A stretch of 64,000 nucleotides of DNA from Daphnia carinata (lineage: Eukaryota; Arthropoda; Branchiopoda; Diplostraca; Daphniidae), in NCBI RefSeq assembly GCF_022539665.2, contig NC_081332.1, positions 6,724,303 through 6,788,302 of the forward strand. The letters run 5' to 3'. Below the pieces are notes generated by a model. The model saw only the letters and a program-made list of their open reading frames with translations. It did no database searches and had not been told where the DNA came from. Of the stretch, positions 1 to 10,303 are shown piece after piece (the stretch's first letter is position 1; the number at the start of each line of letters is the position of its first letter). The translations under genes and the position numbers were made by a program.

Positions 1-194
1 AATGTATAAGTATTATTAGTATTTTGATTAAGTTACCATTTTGCCAATTCTTCATGTTAAAGAGGGGGTCTTAAATCGTGGTCCTTTTCGGGCTTAGTTT
101 CTGACAAACAAGAGGCTGGTGATAAGCTCAAGAACAAATTTTTCATTAGCACTTGTAGATTTATTCGACCGTAAATAGTAAAAGCACAATAAAC

Positions 195-915
195 GTGCAT
201 CGGTCGATGCTATCTAGAGCACTCCCGCTTATCGAAGGCCATCCGATCAGCTCACATCCGCTTGTTAGGAATTTACTTAATGATTGCTATAATTTAAATC
301 CAGCGAAACCTAAATACAATTTGTTGTGGGACCCCAGTGTGGTCATAGTCTATGTGGCATCCCTGGGAGAAAACCAGTCGCTATCCTTACCCATGTTATC
401 CCGTAAGACAGCGGTTTTACTGGCCTTGGCGTGGCTTCTTCGGGTTTCGAGACTAGCTCATTTCAAGTCCGTCACATTCTCAAATAATAGTATGAGTTTC
501 TCGTTGTTGAAACCAAGGAAGAACCAGCACAGCGGACCCTTACAATCATTTCTTATTCCATCCTTGCTAGACCCCGGGTGTTGCTCGGTGGCCGAAATGA
601 GGCTACCACTTCATTTCGAAACCATTTAAACATTAACTTCTTTTTTGTCTCATTCTACAAGCCACATCGTAGTTGGGTTAGGTTACTGCCTTAGGTCATG
701 TTACTGCAAACACTATTAGCGGATGGATACGTTCATCCCTCACGGCCGCCGGGATAGACACATCGATATTTTCTGCGCATTCTACCAGAGAGGCTGCCGC
801 CTCAAAGGCCTTTACGGCCAGTCCGTCAATAGATTTAATTCTTAAAGCTGGGTATTGGACTAGGGAGTCCGCGTACAGCAAGTTCTACAAAAGAAATTTT
901 GTTCCGCCTGTCGCC
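195..915 (+). mobile_element. DIRS-type tyrosine recombinase remnant
   Basis: Degenerate C-terminal part of a tyrosine (phage-integrase-like) recombinase of the kind used by DIRS-type retroelements to integrate circular DNA copies. The first open segment (195-626, no upstream ATG, so a fragment) contains LSRKTAVLLALAW followed by a conserved Arg in LLRVSRLAHF. After a frame break near 560-700 the reading resumes at about 715 with SGWIRSSLTAAGIDTSIF, then SAHSTR (the His-x-x-Arg box), LKAGYWTRESAYSKFYKR (the region of the nucleophile Tyr) and FVPPVA. The Arg, His-x-x-Arg and Tyr signatures therefore occur in the expected order, which is family knowledge. The gap between the parts is disrupted, so it is inactive. 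No reverse transcriptase or split repeats were seen upstream, which lies at the window edge. A Crypton recombinase is an alternative. Confidence 0.62.
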
Positions 916-1080
916 GCAACCGTTTTCAGCTCGGCAGTTTAAATTTAGCGCACAACCTGTTTTGAAATCACCCCTAGGGTATAAAGATCCCGAAAGGTAT
1001 TTCATCTCAGTCTCGTCCATCCAGGCGTGGAACAAGATATTAGCCGGGTCCATAATGGATAAGCAAGATCAACTCTTTCT

Positions 1081-1559
1081 CTAAGCAATTTGTTCACTGT
1101 GAGTTGTTTTTTTGTATTCGTATTTTCTTGGCCTTTTTTCTGGTGTCACCCATTTATTTGCCACATGAGAAGCTGACAGTTTTTTCGTTGTTTTGTTACA
1201 CGTTTTTGTGTTTTTTCCTGTTTGTAAGATAATTTTGCTATTTGGTATGTTGTTTGTCATTATTATTTGTTCTCCTCACCACCTTGTACCTGCAACTTGG
1301 TTATTGGGCCCTTCTCAATTCTCCGTCTCATTCGCTAAAAAAGTCTGATCGGAGAGGGCGGTTGCAGAGGACGAGGTAATAAAAGTCTTTGAAGAGCTAA
1401 ATAGATCTCGTCTACAGCCTTAGGGTCTCTCTCGTTACTTCCTTTTGTTCCCATTAGGAAGGCAGTGATGTAGGACGCTATTTTCCTTTACGTTTGCTTA
1501 GGGATTGAGCTTTTAAATCGTGGTTCTATTGCTTCCTTGTTCTATCTTGTTTCTTGCTT
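1081..1559. other. intergenic, no feature seen
   Basis: T-rich stretch between the recombinase remnant and the non-LTR element. It may include the element's 3' tail, but no poly(A), terminal repeat or open frame was identified. Confidence 0.4.
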
Positions 1560-2380
1560 CATTATATTGTTGGCAGTAGAGGAGTACGTGTGTTGTTGTC
1601 TTCTTGTTCTGGGCATCTGTGTGGGCATTCATCAGGAGTTTCCGCTTCGAGTATGCCGATGAAGTGATTAAGTCTGTTTTGGCCACTACGAAGGCAGAAC
1701 ATAGCAGCTTGTATGTTCCTTTTTGTTGTTGTGCCATGGTAGAAATCATCTCTGTTGACCACAGCCATGTTTGGTGACATTGATTTCAATCTGCTGAACG
1801 TGATGTTCCTGTGGTTGGATTTGGCAGCTGCTAAATTTTGTTTGATATCTATTCTGTTTATTAGGGTGTTTCCCGTGTGAGGTTGACACTTTTGGATATT
1901 TGTTGCCAGTTGGTCAGCGATTTCGTTCCCTGGAATCCCTGAATGTGAAGGTATCCATGTTAATACGATTTTAATTCCTGAAGAGTTGAGACTGGAAATT
2001 TTTTGTTTAATTTCAGGTATTACTGGGCTGAATTCCCATTTGAAATTCGACATTGCTTGGCCAGCAGACTACGAATCATTAAAGATAGTAGTTGATTCTA
2101 CCTCTTGATTGTTGAGGTAATGCAGTGCTTATGTAGTGGCATATAATTTAGCGTTGAAGCTATTTGTATACTGTCCGAGTGTAAGGAACGGCCAACCGTA
2201 CTCCTTACCTTCCCCTCTCGTTCCCACGCTTGCAACCCTTTTCCCCCCTCTTCCGCCAACAGGTCATCTGCCGATGGCTCTGGCCTTCAAACTTGCCAAT
2301 TCTTCACATAGGTGTTACATTTACACGCAGAATATTTATTCCCGTTGGGACACCTAATCCTAAACGACCTTGCTTCTCCG

Positions 2381-2412
2381 TATAAATGTTGCCCTTTTCC
2401 CAGATTGTCAGT
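2381..2412 (+). promoter_or_regulatory. TATA box plus TCAGT initiator of the solo LTR
   Basis: TATAAAT at 2381-2387 is followed by TCAGT at 2408-2412. The initiator A lies 29 bp downstream of the first T of TATA, the spacing expected for an arthropod core promoter. This marks the U3/R boundary of the LTR and fixes its orientation as plus. Confidence 0.6.
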
Positions 2413-2600
2413 CAGTGTGTTTTAAGCTTTGAGTCAGTCTACTTCTAGCCACCAGGCAGTCCACTTTTAGTAATTCTTCAGTGCAGTCTACTTCCAGTTG
2501 TCATCACAGTAGTGTACTTTTAACTTTCAATCAGTGTGTTTCTAGCTTTTGGTAGCTCAGCTTCAGTCCAATTTCAAGTGCCATCACAGGCAATCTACCT
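2409..2600 (+). repeat. imperfect tandem repeat in the LTR R/U5 region
   Basis: About eight degenerate units of 20-34 bp, each beginning with a CAGTSTACTT-like core often followed by YTAG. The units start just at the predicted initiator, so the array would lie in the transcribed R/U5 part of the LTR. Confidence 0.5.
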
Positions 2601-3316
2601 TTACTCTTCCGTAAGTCTTCAGTCTTCACAAACACTTGTACCACAGTGCAACAATACAACGCATCATCACTCATCACTATCCAACAATTAAAAGTAAGGA
2701 ATAGATTTTCGAACCTTACACGAGTAACCAAGCCTTTTCTTCTCTTTCTTTAGGGATATAGAAGGCGCAACTGGCTGTTTTTGATTGTTCGCACACTGAA
2801 CCATCTGTGTAAATTTCTAGGTGATTAGGGTCTTAGTTGGATCTGGGGGACTTGAATATTTGTGATGTTTGAGCTGAGTCTATGCTTGTTTCTTTGTAAG
2901 TGTGAAGAGTGACGTGGGAATGTAGACGTGTCTACAGGGTGGGAGTGGTTCAACGAATGAACAATGAAGCGGTCCATGATTTTTCATTTAGTTTGAGGAT
3001 ATAGTTGTATGCAAGTTGGTCACACCTATCTTTAACAGGGTAGATGCCGGCTTCGATATTTAGTAGTAATCTTGCAGTTGATTTAAAGCAGCCAAATTTG
3101 TTACGCAGAATTTGATTTGGAGCTTGTTCCAGTTTGTCTAGTCTCGTTTTGGATATTGTTGTTAGGATAAATAAATCCATAGTCATAGGTGCTCCGGACC
3201 ATGGCTTTGAATATGCGGATGAATAATGGAATTTTTAAGGTGCTTTTTCCGTAGGTTAGCATTCGTATTACGTTCGCCCTCCTGTTCATTTCATTGATGA
3301 TGACGTTGGTCTGCAT

Positions 3317-6300
3317 TTCTCATGACATTCTAACGTCAAAGATGATTCCGAGGAATTTGTATTGTTTCACTTCGTTTTGGTGGCCCCACTGAGCTTGATT
3401 GAAGAGCAGGTTCCAGGTTTCTTTTTTATATTAAAAGTGGTGAAGCACATTTGTCCACAAAGAATACAATGTTTTGTTGTCAATGCATTGAACACCTGTT
3501 GTTTTTCTCCATTCTTGACATTGACAACAGCTGTTCTAACCAGTCCTATCACAAAGCAGGGTAGTATGGAACCCCCAGCAGTCTGCTTCCCTAGTAAGTG
3601 AAATCCGTCTGATTTCGGTATTGGAACGTTATACTGAAATCTATACGGAATATCCGTATAAAAACAGTTCAAATGTCGTACACCAGTAATTTATTTTAGT
3701 TTTTGTTATTTCGTTTTGCATACTAAGTTTAGACTTTTTCCATTTGCAGTTTTAATGCGTATGGTGGCTAGTTTTTGCGTACCGTTGTTATAGATAACAT
3801 TGTGCTTGGATTTTCCGTTTCGAAACCGTTTTGGTCTTGAATTATTATTTTTTTTGTTATGCTTTGTATTTTCGTACGACAAACTGAATTTCTAACGAAT
3901 TTCATCCTAGATTATTTTGCGTCTTGTTGCCTGTTTTCGTTTCTCTATATCAAAGTAATACATGAAAACAAGTGGTGAAGCAGGAAACATTATTTGGAGC
4001 AGTTACAACACCCTAACATACCAGAAAGACGTTCGTTGAAATGAATTTTTATGTCTTCCTATTGAATTGTATTACAAAAAACCAATAGTATTATCAATAT
4101 AAATTATGGAAAAGGGTGGACAGATACCAATTTTTTTAGTGTTAAGAATATCTAGAACATTCATATTATAAAAAATACTTAAATTGTTCAAAATTACGAA
4201 ATAAAATTACATAAATGCGAAAAATATACAATTTGGTTGTCCCATATCAATGCCAATATATGTATCGTAACATTTTCTTCTAAAACTACACTTTTTTTAA
4301 AGCGCAAACTACATCATTATGGTGCACACTGAAATAAGTATCTATTCCTTACACAGTTTTCCCACAGAATAGTTTCATAGTTTAGCGAGACTAGTTCATT
4401 CCACGATAAAACAATAAAAGCTCAAACTTGTATGGAAAAACCTAGCGGTGGCGTCTCGAAAATAGGTTTTTTGCAAGTCGAGCGATATAGCGTCATCGTC
4501 AAGCATAGCGACGAGTATTTAGTTAACCTGTCTTCTGAAAAGCTGATAGTTTCTGTTGTGCAAATTATCACCTACCTGAGGATTAACTAACTTGTAGAGG
4601 TAACTATTAATAAGTAATAACCTAACATCCTGAAAAAGTAAACATTTTCTAACATACATAATGCTTGTGAATGTGTTACAATGAAAACACAAAGAACGCC
4701 TCGTGTCATTCATGCTTACATTTTCGTTGAAAGCATTCTAAATTTTTATTTAATATTTATGTTTCCTAGTGTTGCATTTCAAATTAGCAACAATGTCCAG
4801 GAAACTACCAACAAAGCATCCATTACCAACAGGTCGCAAGAGAAAACCAGGTGAAAGTACAAAAGCAAACGTTGAAAGCAAGTCTCATTCAGCATTTCAA
4901 GTAATATTCAGGAAAGCATAGATAATCATTTTCATTTAAATTTTCTGGGTTAAAGATTTTTTTTTAATTATTATAACAAAAGGCTGGACGTTTGCATAGC
5001 TTTTGGCTAGGAACTTGGAAAATTGGGAAACCACAGTATCAACAACTGCAACAACTGCAACAGTAAATTTTGTAAATTTTGGTTGCTTCTCTTTGTTTCA
5101 GCCTTTTTCGCTAAACATTTTACAAAAGCGTGAAAATTTTGAATAAAATGGTTCCTTCCTAAAACACCGATTTGTATTTCAATATTTAATATAACTTTTA
5201 CTTAAACTTGGTACAGAATCTTATTTGTATACGGATTTCGTTCGAGTACATAATTGGATTACATACGGAGTATGTACGCATTTCCTTTACCTTTTATGTA
5301 CCGTATTTAAATGGTACCATCGTACTGTAATCAAACAGAAAAAAAACGTTTAAACTGAGTCCGAGAAACGCTTTTAGGCCTAGTATTAATGTCGTTTTAC
5401 AAAATTGAGCCTAGAATCCGTTTAAACCGCGTATTTATTGTCAGATTTAATTAACGTCTGAAATCTGCGCTTTATTCGCAAAACGCAGATGTAAGACTCA
5501 GCTGAAACGCATCTCCAGCCGGTGTTCATTTGCTAGGGTTATTATTTATTAAAATTAGGATAAATAATTAGAGTAAATCTGTACAAAAAAAAATAGGTGA
5601 ATACTTATTTAAAATAAATTACGAAAGAAAAAACCACTGAGAATTATAGCAGACGAATAAAATGTTGTAACTATTAGGTATCCTGCAAACGGGTACCATT
5701 TTGGTGCCGATTTGGTGCCCGAAAGGTGTGTCGGCTCTCTCCGTCATCTGCGGAAGGTTTCGGGTGCCGAAATGGTATCCTTTTCATATCCGCCTTGAGG
5801 ATGCCTTAGTATCCTGCAAACGGGTACCATTTTGGTGCCGTTTTGGTGCCTGAAATCGGTGCGGATGCCTTTCCGGTATGTACGGCACCTTTCGGGTACC
5901 GAAACGGCACTGCATGCTACTATGGACGCTTCCTTTTTTTATCGTTTTACATTGTTATTCAACAATATAATAGCAAAGTCGTCTATGGCTCTTAATTTGT
6001 GCTGTTTCAGGACACGCAGTATTTGGTGTTTGCTTTGTTGTTTGCTTTGTAACCAGGATTGTTGTTTGGGAACGATGAAAGAAACCCATGATTTATTCTA
6101 GTGTAACATCAATATGAAAAGAAACTTTAGTTGCCCTTCAGGCTGTCCAAAAGTAATGAAAGTCGCCTGTTTTCCACAATGTTAGCGTTACAGCCAATTT
6201 TAATTACTGATTCACAGTTAAAATTATTGAACGCACTTTCTCAGAGAGCATACTGCAGTACATTCCTACCACGGCAAAAAGCTCGTTGAAATGGTAATGC

Positions 6301-6436
6301 GAACGATGTTTACGTAATTTTTATTAGTCATTGTACGTTATGATAAAAGGAATAAAAACTTGTTCGTCAACTTGTCCTCACCAAACAATTGATAATATGG
6401 TTAACATTTTTATTCCGTTAGCAACGATTTGTAGAT
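3317..6436. other. AT-rich intergenic region
   Basis: Mostly AT-rich, without a convincing gene. The left edge (to about 3420) may be further non-LTR sequence. A 42-codon basic open frame at 4793-4921 has no recognisable domain. A local duplication at 5676-5930 is listed separately. Confidence 0.4.
5676..5930. repeat. two-copy direct repeat with GGTACC/GGTGCC modules
   Basis: Two adjacent copies begin with the same core, TATCCTGCAAACGGGTACC, at about 5679 and 5809, each followed by a TTTTGGTGCC run. Both contain a short palindrome-like TTTCGGGTRCCGAAA downstream. The repeat is GC-rich compared with its surroundings. No coding meaning was found. Confidence 0.6.
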
Positions 6437-8790
6437 ATGACGGAAAAAATTGAACATCCAAGTTCATGGGTTAGAACCCTCGACGTGGAAACCGAATCGC
6501 CCATCGAAGGGATGATAGTTGGTAAGTTGCATTATACAAGTTTTTTTTCGATCATTAGCTTTTGATATTGTCATGCTTTTCGGCCCTCAGGTAAAATTCC
6601 AGAATGGTTGGAAGGTTCTTTAATACGGAACGGTTCTGGAATATTTGGAATTGGAGAAACAAAAATGAATCACTTGTTCGACGTGCTATCTGTTATACAT
6701 CGTTTTGCCATCAATGGCTATGGCCAAGGAAAGCGACTTACCAGAACCGCATTCTGCAGAGTGACACTTGCAAAGAAGTTAAAGCCGCCAATCGGCTGAC
6801 CATGCATCAGTTTGGTAAATCTAATGTGTTCCATGAGAAATCTCTACTTTTAAAGTCATTGTCGAGAATCTCTCACAGAAATCCCTGGAAGATGGGGATG
6901 GTTAAAGATTGACACTAAGTTTTCGAGTTAAAGGAAAGGTAGGGTTTTCACTTTCTACGTTGTGTATTTGAATTTTGGCTTAAGATTGCCATGAGAGAAT
7001 TGTGCTGGGTGACGCACCACTTGAACAGAGAGAGGTTTTAAGTGAGACTGACTTGGGTGGTCACATGAGAGCCTGAAGTAAATTAGCGAAAACAAAAGAC
7101 ATACGACAAACAAAAGAAAGGCCAAAAGTAGCGTGGTTTTAGGGTGGAGAAGAAGGGGTAGGCGCGAAGATGGTCAAGAGGGGGAAACTGAAGCTGGGGA
7201 GAAAAAAAACCCTTGGGGAAAGTGGAGGAAATTTGGAAAATTCCCGACAGTCATGTCTTCTAGGTACGTTTGCATTTCCCGACCCCTGTCAATCGTTATG
7301 GGGAAGGTGTGCCATATTTTTCGTTAAATGTAAAGCGATGCAAATTCTTTAATGTTGTATTGATTTGAACCATAGGTTTATGGCACGATTGGAACCAGTG
7401 ACCAAAAGGGAGAAAACGGACAATTGTAGCGTTAGCGTTTGTTACCTAGGAGACAAACTGTATGCCTTTACTGAAACTCCTCAAATTCACCAAGTTGATG
7501 CAGAAACTCTTGAAACCGTTGGAAAAAAAGGTTGATTATCCGTAAAATGAATATTTTTTTTTTATTTAACGACTTTAAGGATGTAACATCAGCAAACTAG
7601 TGGCCGTTAACCATTCAACTGCCCACCCTCACGTTCTTGAGGATGGGACCGTTTATAACATGGGAAATTCCATAGGATCAAAAGGACCCATTTACAACAT
7701 AATTGAATTTCCCGCGGGTACCTTAACATCCAACTAAGCTGTGCTGCGCTAAATTCATTTTATTTAAGGGGTCGGTGGATTGGATGGAGCGAAAATTGTA
7801 GCAAGCTTTCCTTCACGCTGGAAAAGAGCCGCATCCTTCTGGTGGAGAGAAAAACTGGCGAACTGGTTGAAACGGTTTATGAGGCTCCACCCTTCTTTTG
7901 CTTTCATCATGGAAACTGTTACGAGAAAAATGGCTGTATCAATATGGATATTTCACATTGCAAGGACGCCACAGTAAGCGTGTGCTACATCGTCAGCTCA
8001 GCTATTATTTGGAATGATTCATTCTTTTTCAGATTTTTACTGGTTTCAGTCTGAAAAGCTTACGTGAGAATAGAGGTGACGTTACGAATACTTATTACAC
8101 TCGCTTCGTACTGCCGTTAGCTGTTGAGGTACTATACTTACACGGCTCATAGTGTCATCAGAACTTAATCAAAAAATTTCTCAGCCTCCTATAGATAACG
8201 ATTTTCAGGACTGCAAAAATTTAGTAGAAGTGGAAGGATAAAAATGCAAATCATACTGGCAATCAAATAAGACAATCTTTTGTGAACGCGAACGTTTACT
8301 GGAGCAGAGCTTAGAACTTCCACGAATAAACTACGCGAGAAATGGGAAAGAGTATACATACGTATGTTTACGGAATTTCGCAGTTGTACGGTTACGCTGA
8401 ATCAGAAAAGGTAGCCTAAATCAAGTACATGTCTACATTAAACGCAAATCCGTCCTGGTAAAGCTAAAACATTTTAACTACAATTTTCGGTATCCGAAAT
8501 AGATCTTAAAATTGGACCTGTATACCAGAGAAGTAAAACAATGGACTAAAGCTGGATTTAGTCCGTCGGAACCTGTTTACGTTTCGCGTCCTGAATCCAT
8601 TGAGGAAGATGATGGGGTTCTCTTATTTTCTGCAGTAGATCAGGTTAACTCAAAGAAAGTTTTACTGATAATTTTAAATGCCGCTACGTTTAAAGAAGAA
8701 ACTGTGGTAGAATGTGTTGCACCTGGGATAATAACAAAAGATTTCCATGGCATATTCTCCCGAAAGGGGGACATAGTTCATGGTTACTGA
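6437..8790 (+). pseudogene. carotenoid oxygenase (BCO/NinaB/RPE65 family), decayed copy
   Basis: Homologue of the non-haem iron enzymes that cleave carotenoids to retinal. Exon 1 (6437-6521, MTEKIEHPSSWVRTLDVE) joins exon 2 (from 6591) across a GT-AG intron to give GKIPEWLEGSLIRNGSG, the family's N-terminal signature, then NHLFDVLSVIHRFAING. A frameshift near 6725 precedes TYQNRILQSDTCKEVKAANR. Later pieces are TDNCSVSVCYLGDKLYAFTE (about 7420), [20 protein letters not shown] (about 7600, first iron His), VASFPSRWK (7797), then a jump straight to ERKTGELVETVYEAPPFFCF and HHGNCYEKNGCINMDIS, LRENRGDVTNTYYTRFVLP (about 8060), and TREVKQWTKAGFSPSEPVYV with KDFHGIFSRKGDIVHGY at the end. The piece carrying the second iron-ligand His (HSFG-type) is missing. 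Retained introns mean a DNA-level copy, not a retrocopy. Inactive as an enzyme. Confidence 0.82.
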
Positions 8791-10303
8791 TGCGATCCCA
8801 TTCCAACATAATCCATGTTCAGCCGACTTTTTTTTTTTTTTTTGCTTTTCAATCATGTTCGTCTTTTCAAGTGAATGTTTCGCTTGTTGGCTTTCCCAAC
8901 TAGTATTGGCATTTACTTGTTATCAAAGTAGGAATTATGCGTGAATCTCCTTTGGGAAGAGAAAAGGCGATGGTGTCATGAAATGAAACGCCAAAGGTGC
9001 AACACAAATATGTTCTTCCATTATAACAATAACGCATTATCAGGAAGAAAACGACTGCACTAATATCGTTCAATAACGACACACGTTGTTAACTGAGATA
9101 CTTACTAGCTTTTTGGGCTTGGAGAATAGGATTTTTCAAATTTATGTGTCACTGCGCTTTACGTTTCTCCGGCTGTGTTCTAGCTTTTACAGTTCGCCAA
9201 GAAAAAAATTCTAAAAACATTACGCGTATCTGTAAAAATAATATAAATACTCAGCATACCAAATCAACAGTAGTGACGCGAAATTCATGAAAAAAAATTG
9301 CGTACAGCGTAGCACAAACAGTCACAACATAGCAACCGATTTTTTTTTTTTGGGTGGGGTATGTTACTCTATGCGTATAACTATCGTAAAGGAATGGATC
9401 GCTGAAAATCATTACCTTTAACCCTCTTCATACCTCGTATAGCCAACCGCTTTTCACAAGGGCTTACCTTTTTTTGGCGCCCTCTGTACGGCAACACGAT
9501 TCAAACAAAGACTCGCGCTCCGAGTTTCACTTGTTTTTTTATATCCAATGGCGCTGATTCGCGGTTGTCGCCTGCTTCTAATAAAGTAGGGTCGAATCCA
9601 CGCGGATTTCGAAAAATAGCCACAGATGCAAGAAGGAAACCCTAACGAATTACTTAACTGCTTATATTGTACTGATAACATCATACAGTAGACAGGTAAA
9701 GTAATTCTACAACTTTCAGTCCAACGTCAGCGCTAAGCTAGCCGTCTTTTTGGATGAGACTTTTGGCTCTTGTTTTCTCCCGGTGCATTTTGGTGGTTTC
9801 TAACGGTAACGTTGGCTTTTTGTCCCGCACTGTCGTAATCAGATCGTCTTTCGTGTATGATTGTGGGATTCGTCTGGGACTATTGCTATCCAGTCTTCCC
9901 TTCAAGTTTTAATCATTTTTACTTTCTAACATCTGATGTTAAAACACTGTGTTGGCATTCTGTGCTCATCTCTTCACGGAAAACTATAGTTCTAAACTTG
10001 TGCAGTGCAGAGTGCTGTATGATCAAACGCCATGCCGCTTCTACGTCGCCAACCGTTCGTTCCTCAATCGCCACACTTGATATTCGTCCGGACAATGGCC
10101 TACTATAATAACGGCCACGCAACGCGCTATACCCCGTGCGCTGAAAACTCAATTGCCAGAGGGGCCTAATACCCCAAATGGAGCTCCACTCTCCACTGTT
10201 TGGTAACTAATGCAGAATTGCAACGAGTGGAAAAAACAGTGGAAAGTGGAACGTAGCGCCGCCCGTGGCCATGTTCAACATGTGCTATGTTTGTTACGTT
10301 TTC
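8791..10303. other. intergenic, with a dispersed repeat at its end
   Basis: No gene recognised. It contains poly-T runs near 8828 and 9340 and a dispersed repeat at 10096-10275, listed separately. Confidence 0.4.
10096..10275. repeat. dispersed repeat, copy 1 (related to 37308-37478)
   Basis: Begins TGGCCTACTATAATAACGGC and ends CGTGGCCA. It contains GAATTGCAACGAGTGG followed by GTGGAAAGTGGAACGTAGCG. A second diverged copy lies inside the MITE at 37036-37767, where the same blocks occur in the same order. The TGGCC...GGCCA ends suggest a very small inverted-terminal-repeat element. Confidence 0.6.

Larger units (their letters stand above)
2180..2720 (+). mobile_element. solo LTR (541 bp) inserted in the RNase H of the non-LTR element
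   Basis: Starts TGTAAGG and ends CCTTACA, a perfect 7 bp terminal inverted repeat with canonical TG...CA ends. It is flanked on both sides by the 4 bp target duplication CGAG (2176-2179 and 2721-2724). Removing the insert and one CGAG restores a continuous minus-strand reading, EKAWLLGQYTNSFNAKLYA, of the host RNase H. No internal coding region remains, so it is a solo LTR left after recombination. The 4 bp duplication suggests a Gypsy-type parent, but no pol sequence is available to confirm this. Confidence 0.88.
1560..3316 (-). mobile_element. non-LTR retrotransposon, RT thumb plus RNase H, decayed
   Basis: 3' part of the second ORF of a non-LTR (LINE) retrotransposon that carries an RNase H, as in I/LOA/jockey-related groups. 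Reading right to left, 3316-2950 gives the RT thumb and connector: INEMNRRANVIRMLTYGKST then IFKAMVRSTYDYG. Around 2800-2740 is the RNase H start, LEIYTDGSV with the first catalytic Asp. After a solo LTR (separate entry) the domain continues with YTNSFNAKLYATT, then ESTTIFNDS at about 2090 (second acidic position), then LTWIPSHSGIPGNEIADQLA at about 1950-1900. The tail holds the usual HVLLYCQQYNEARNK motif in another frame. In-frame stops (for example after FNDS) and frame shifts show it is dead. The catalytic RT core is absent from the window. Confidence 0.8.

Noticed and set aside
4793-4921. Basic 42-codon open frame starting MSRKLPTKHPLP
   Set aside because: No domain, no neighbouring exon and no promoter. 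It could be a first exon but cannot be supported.
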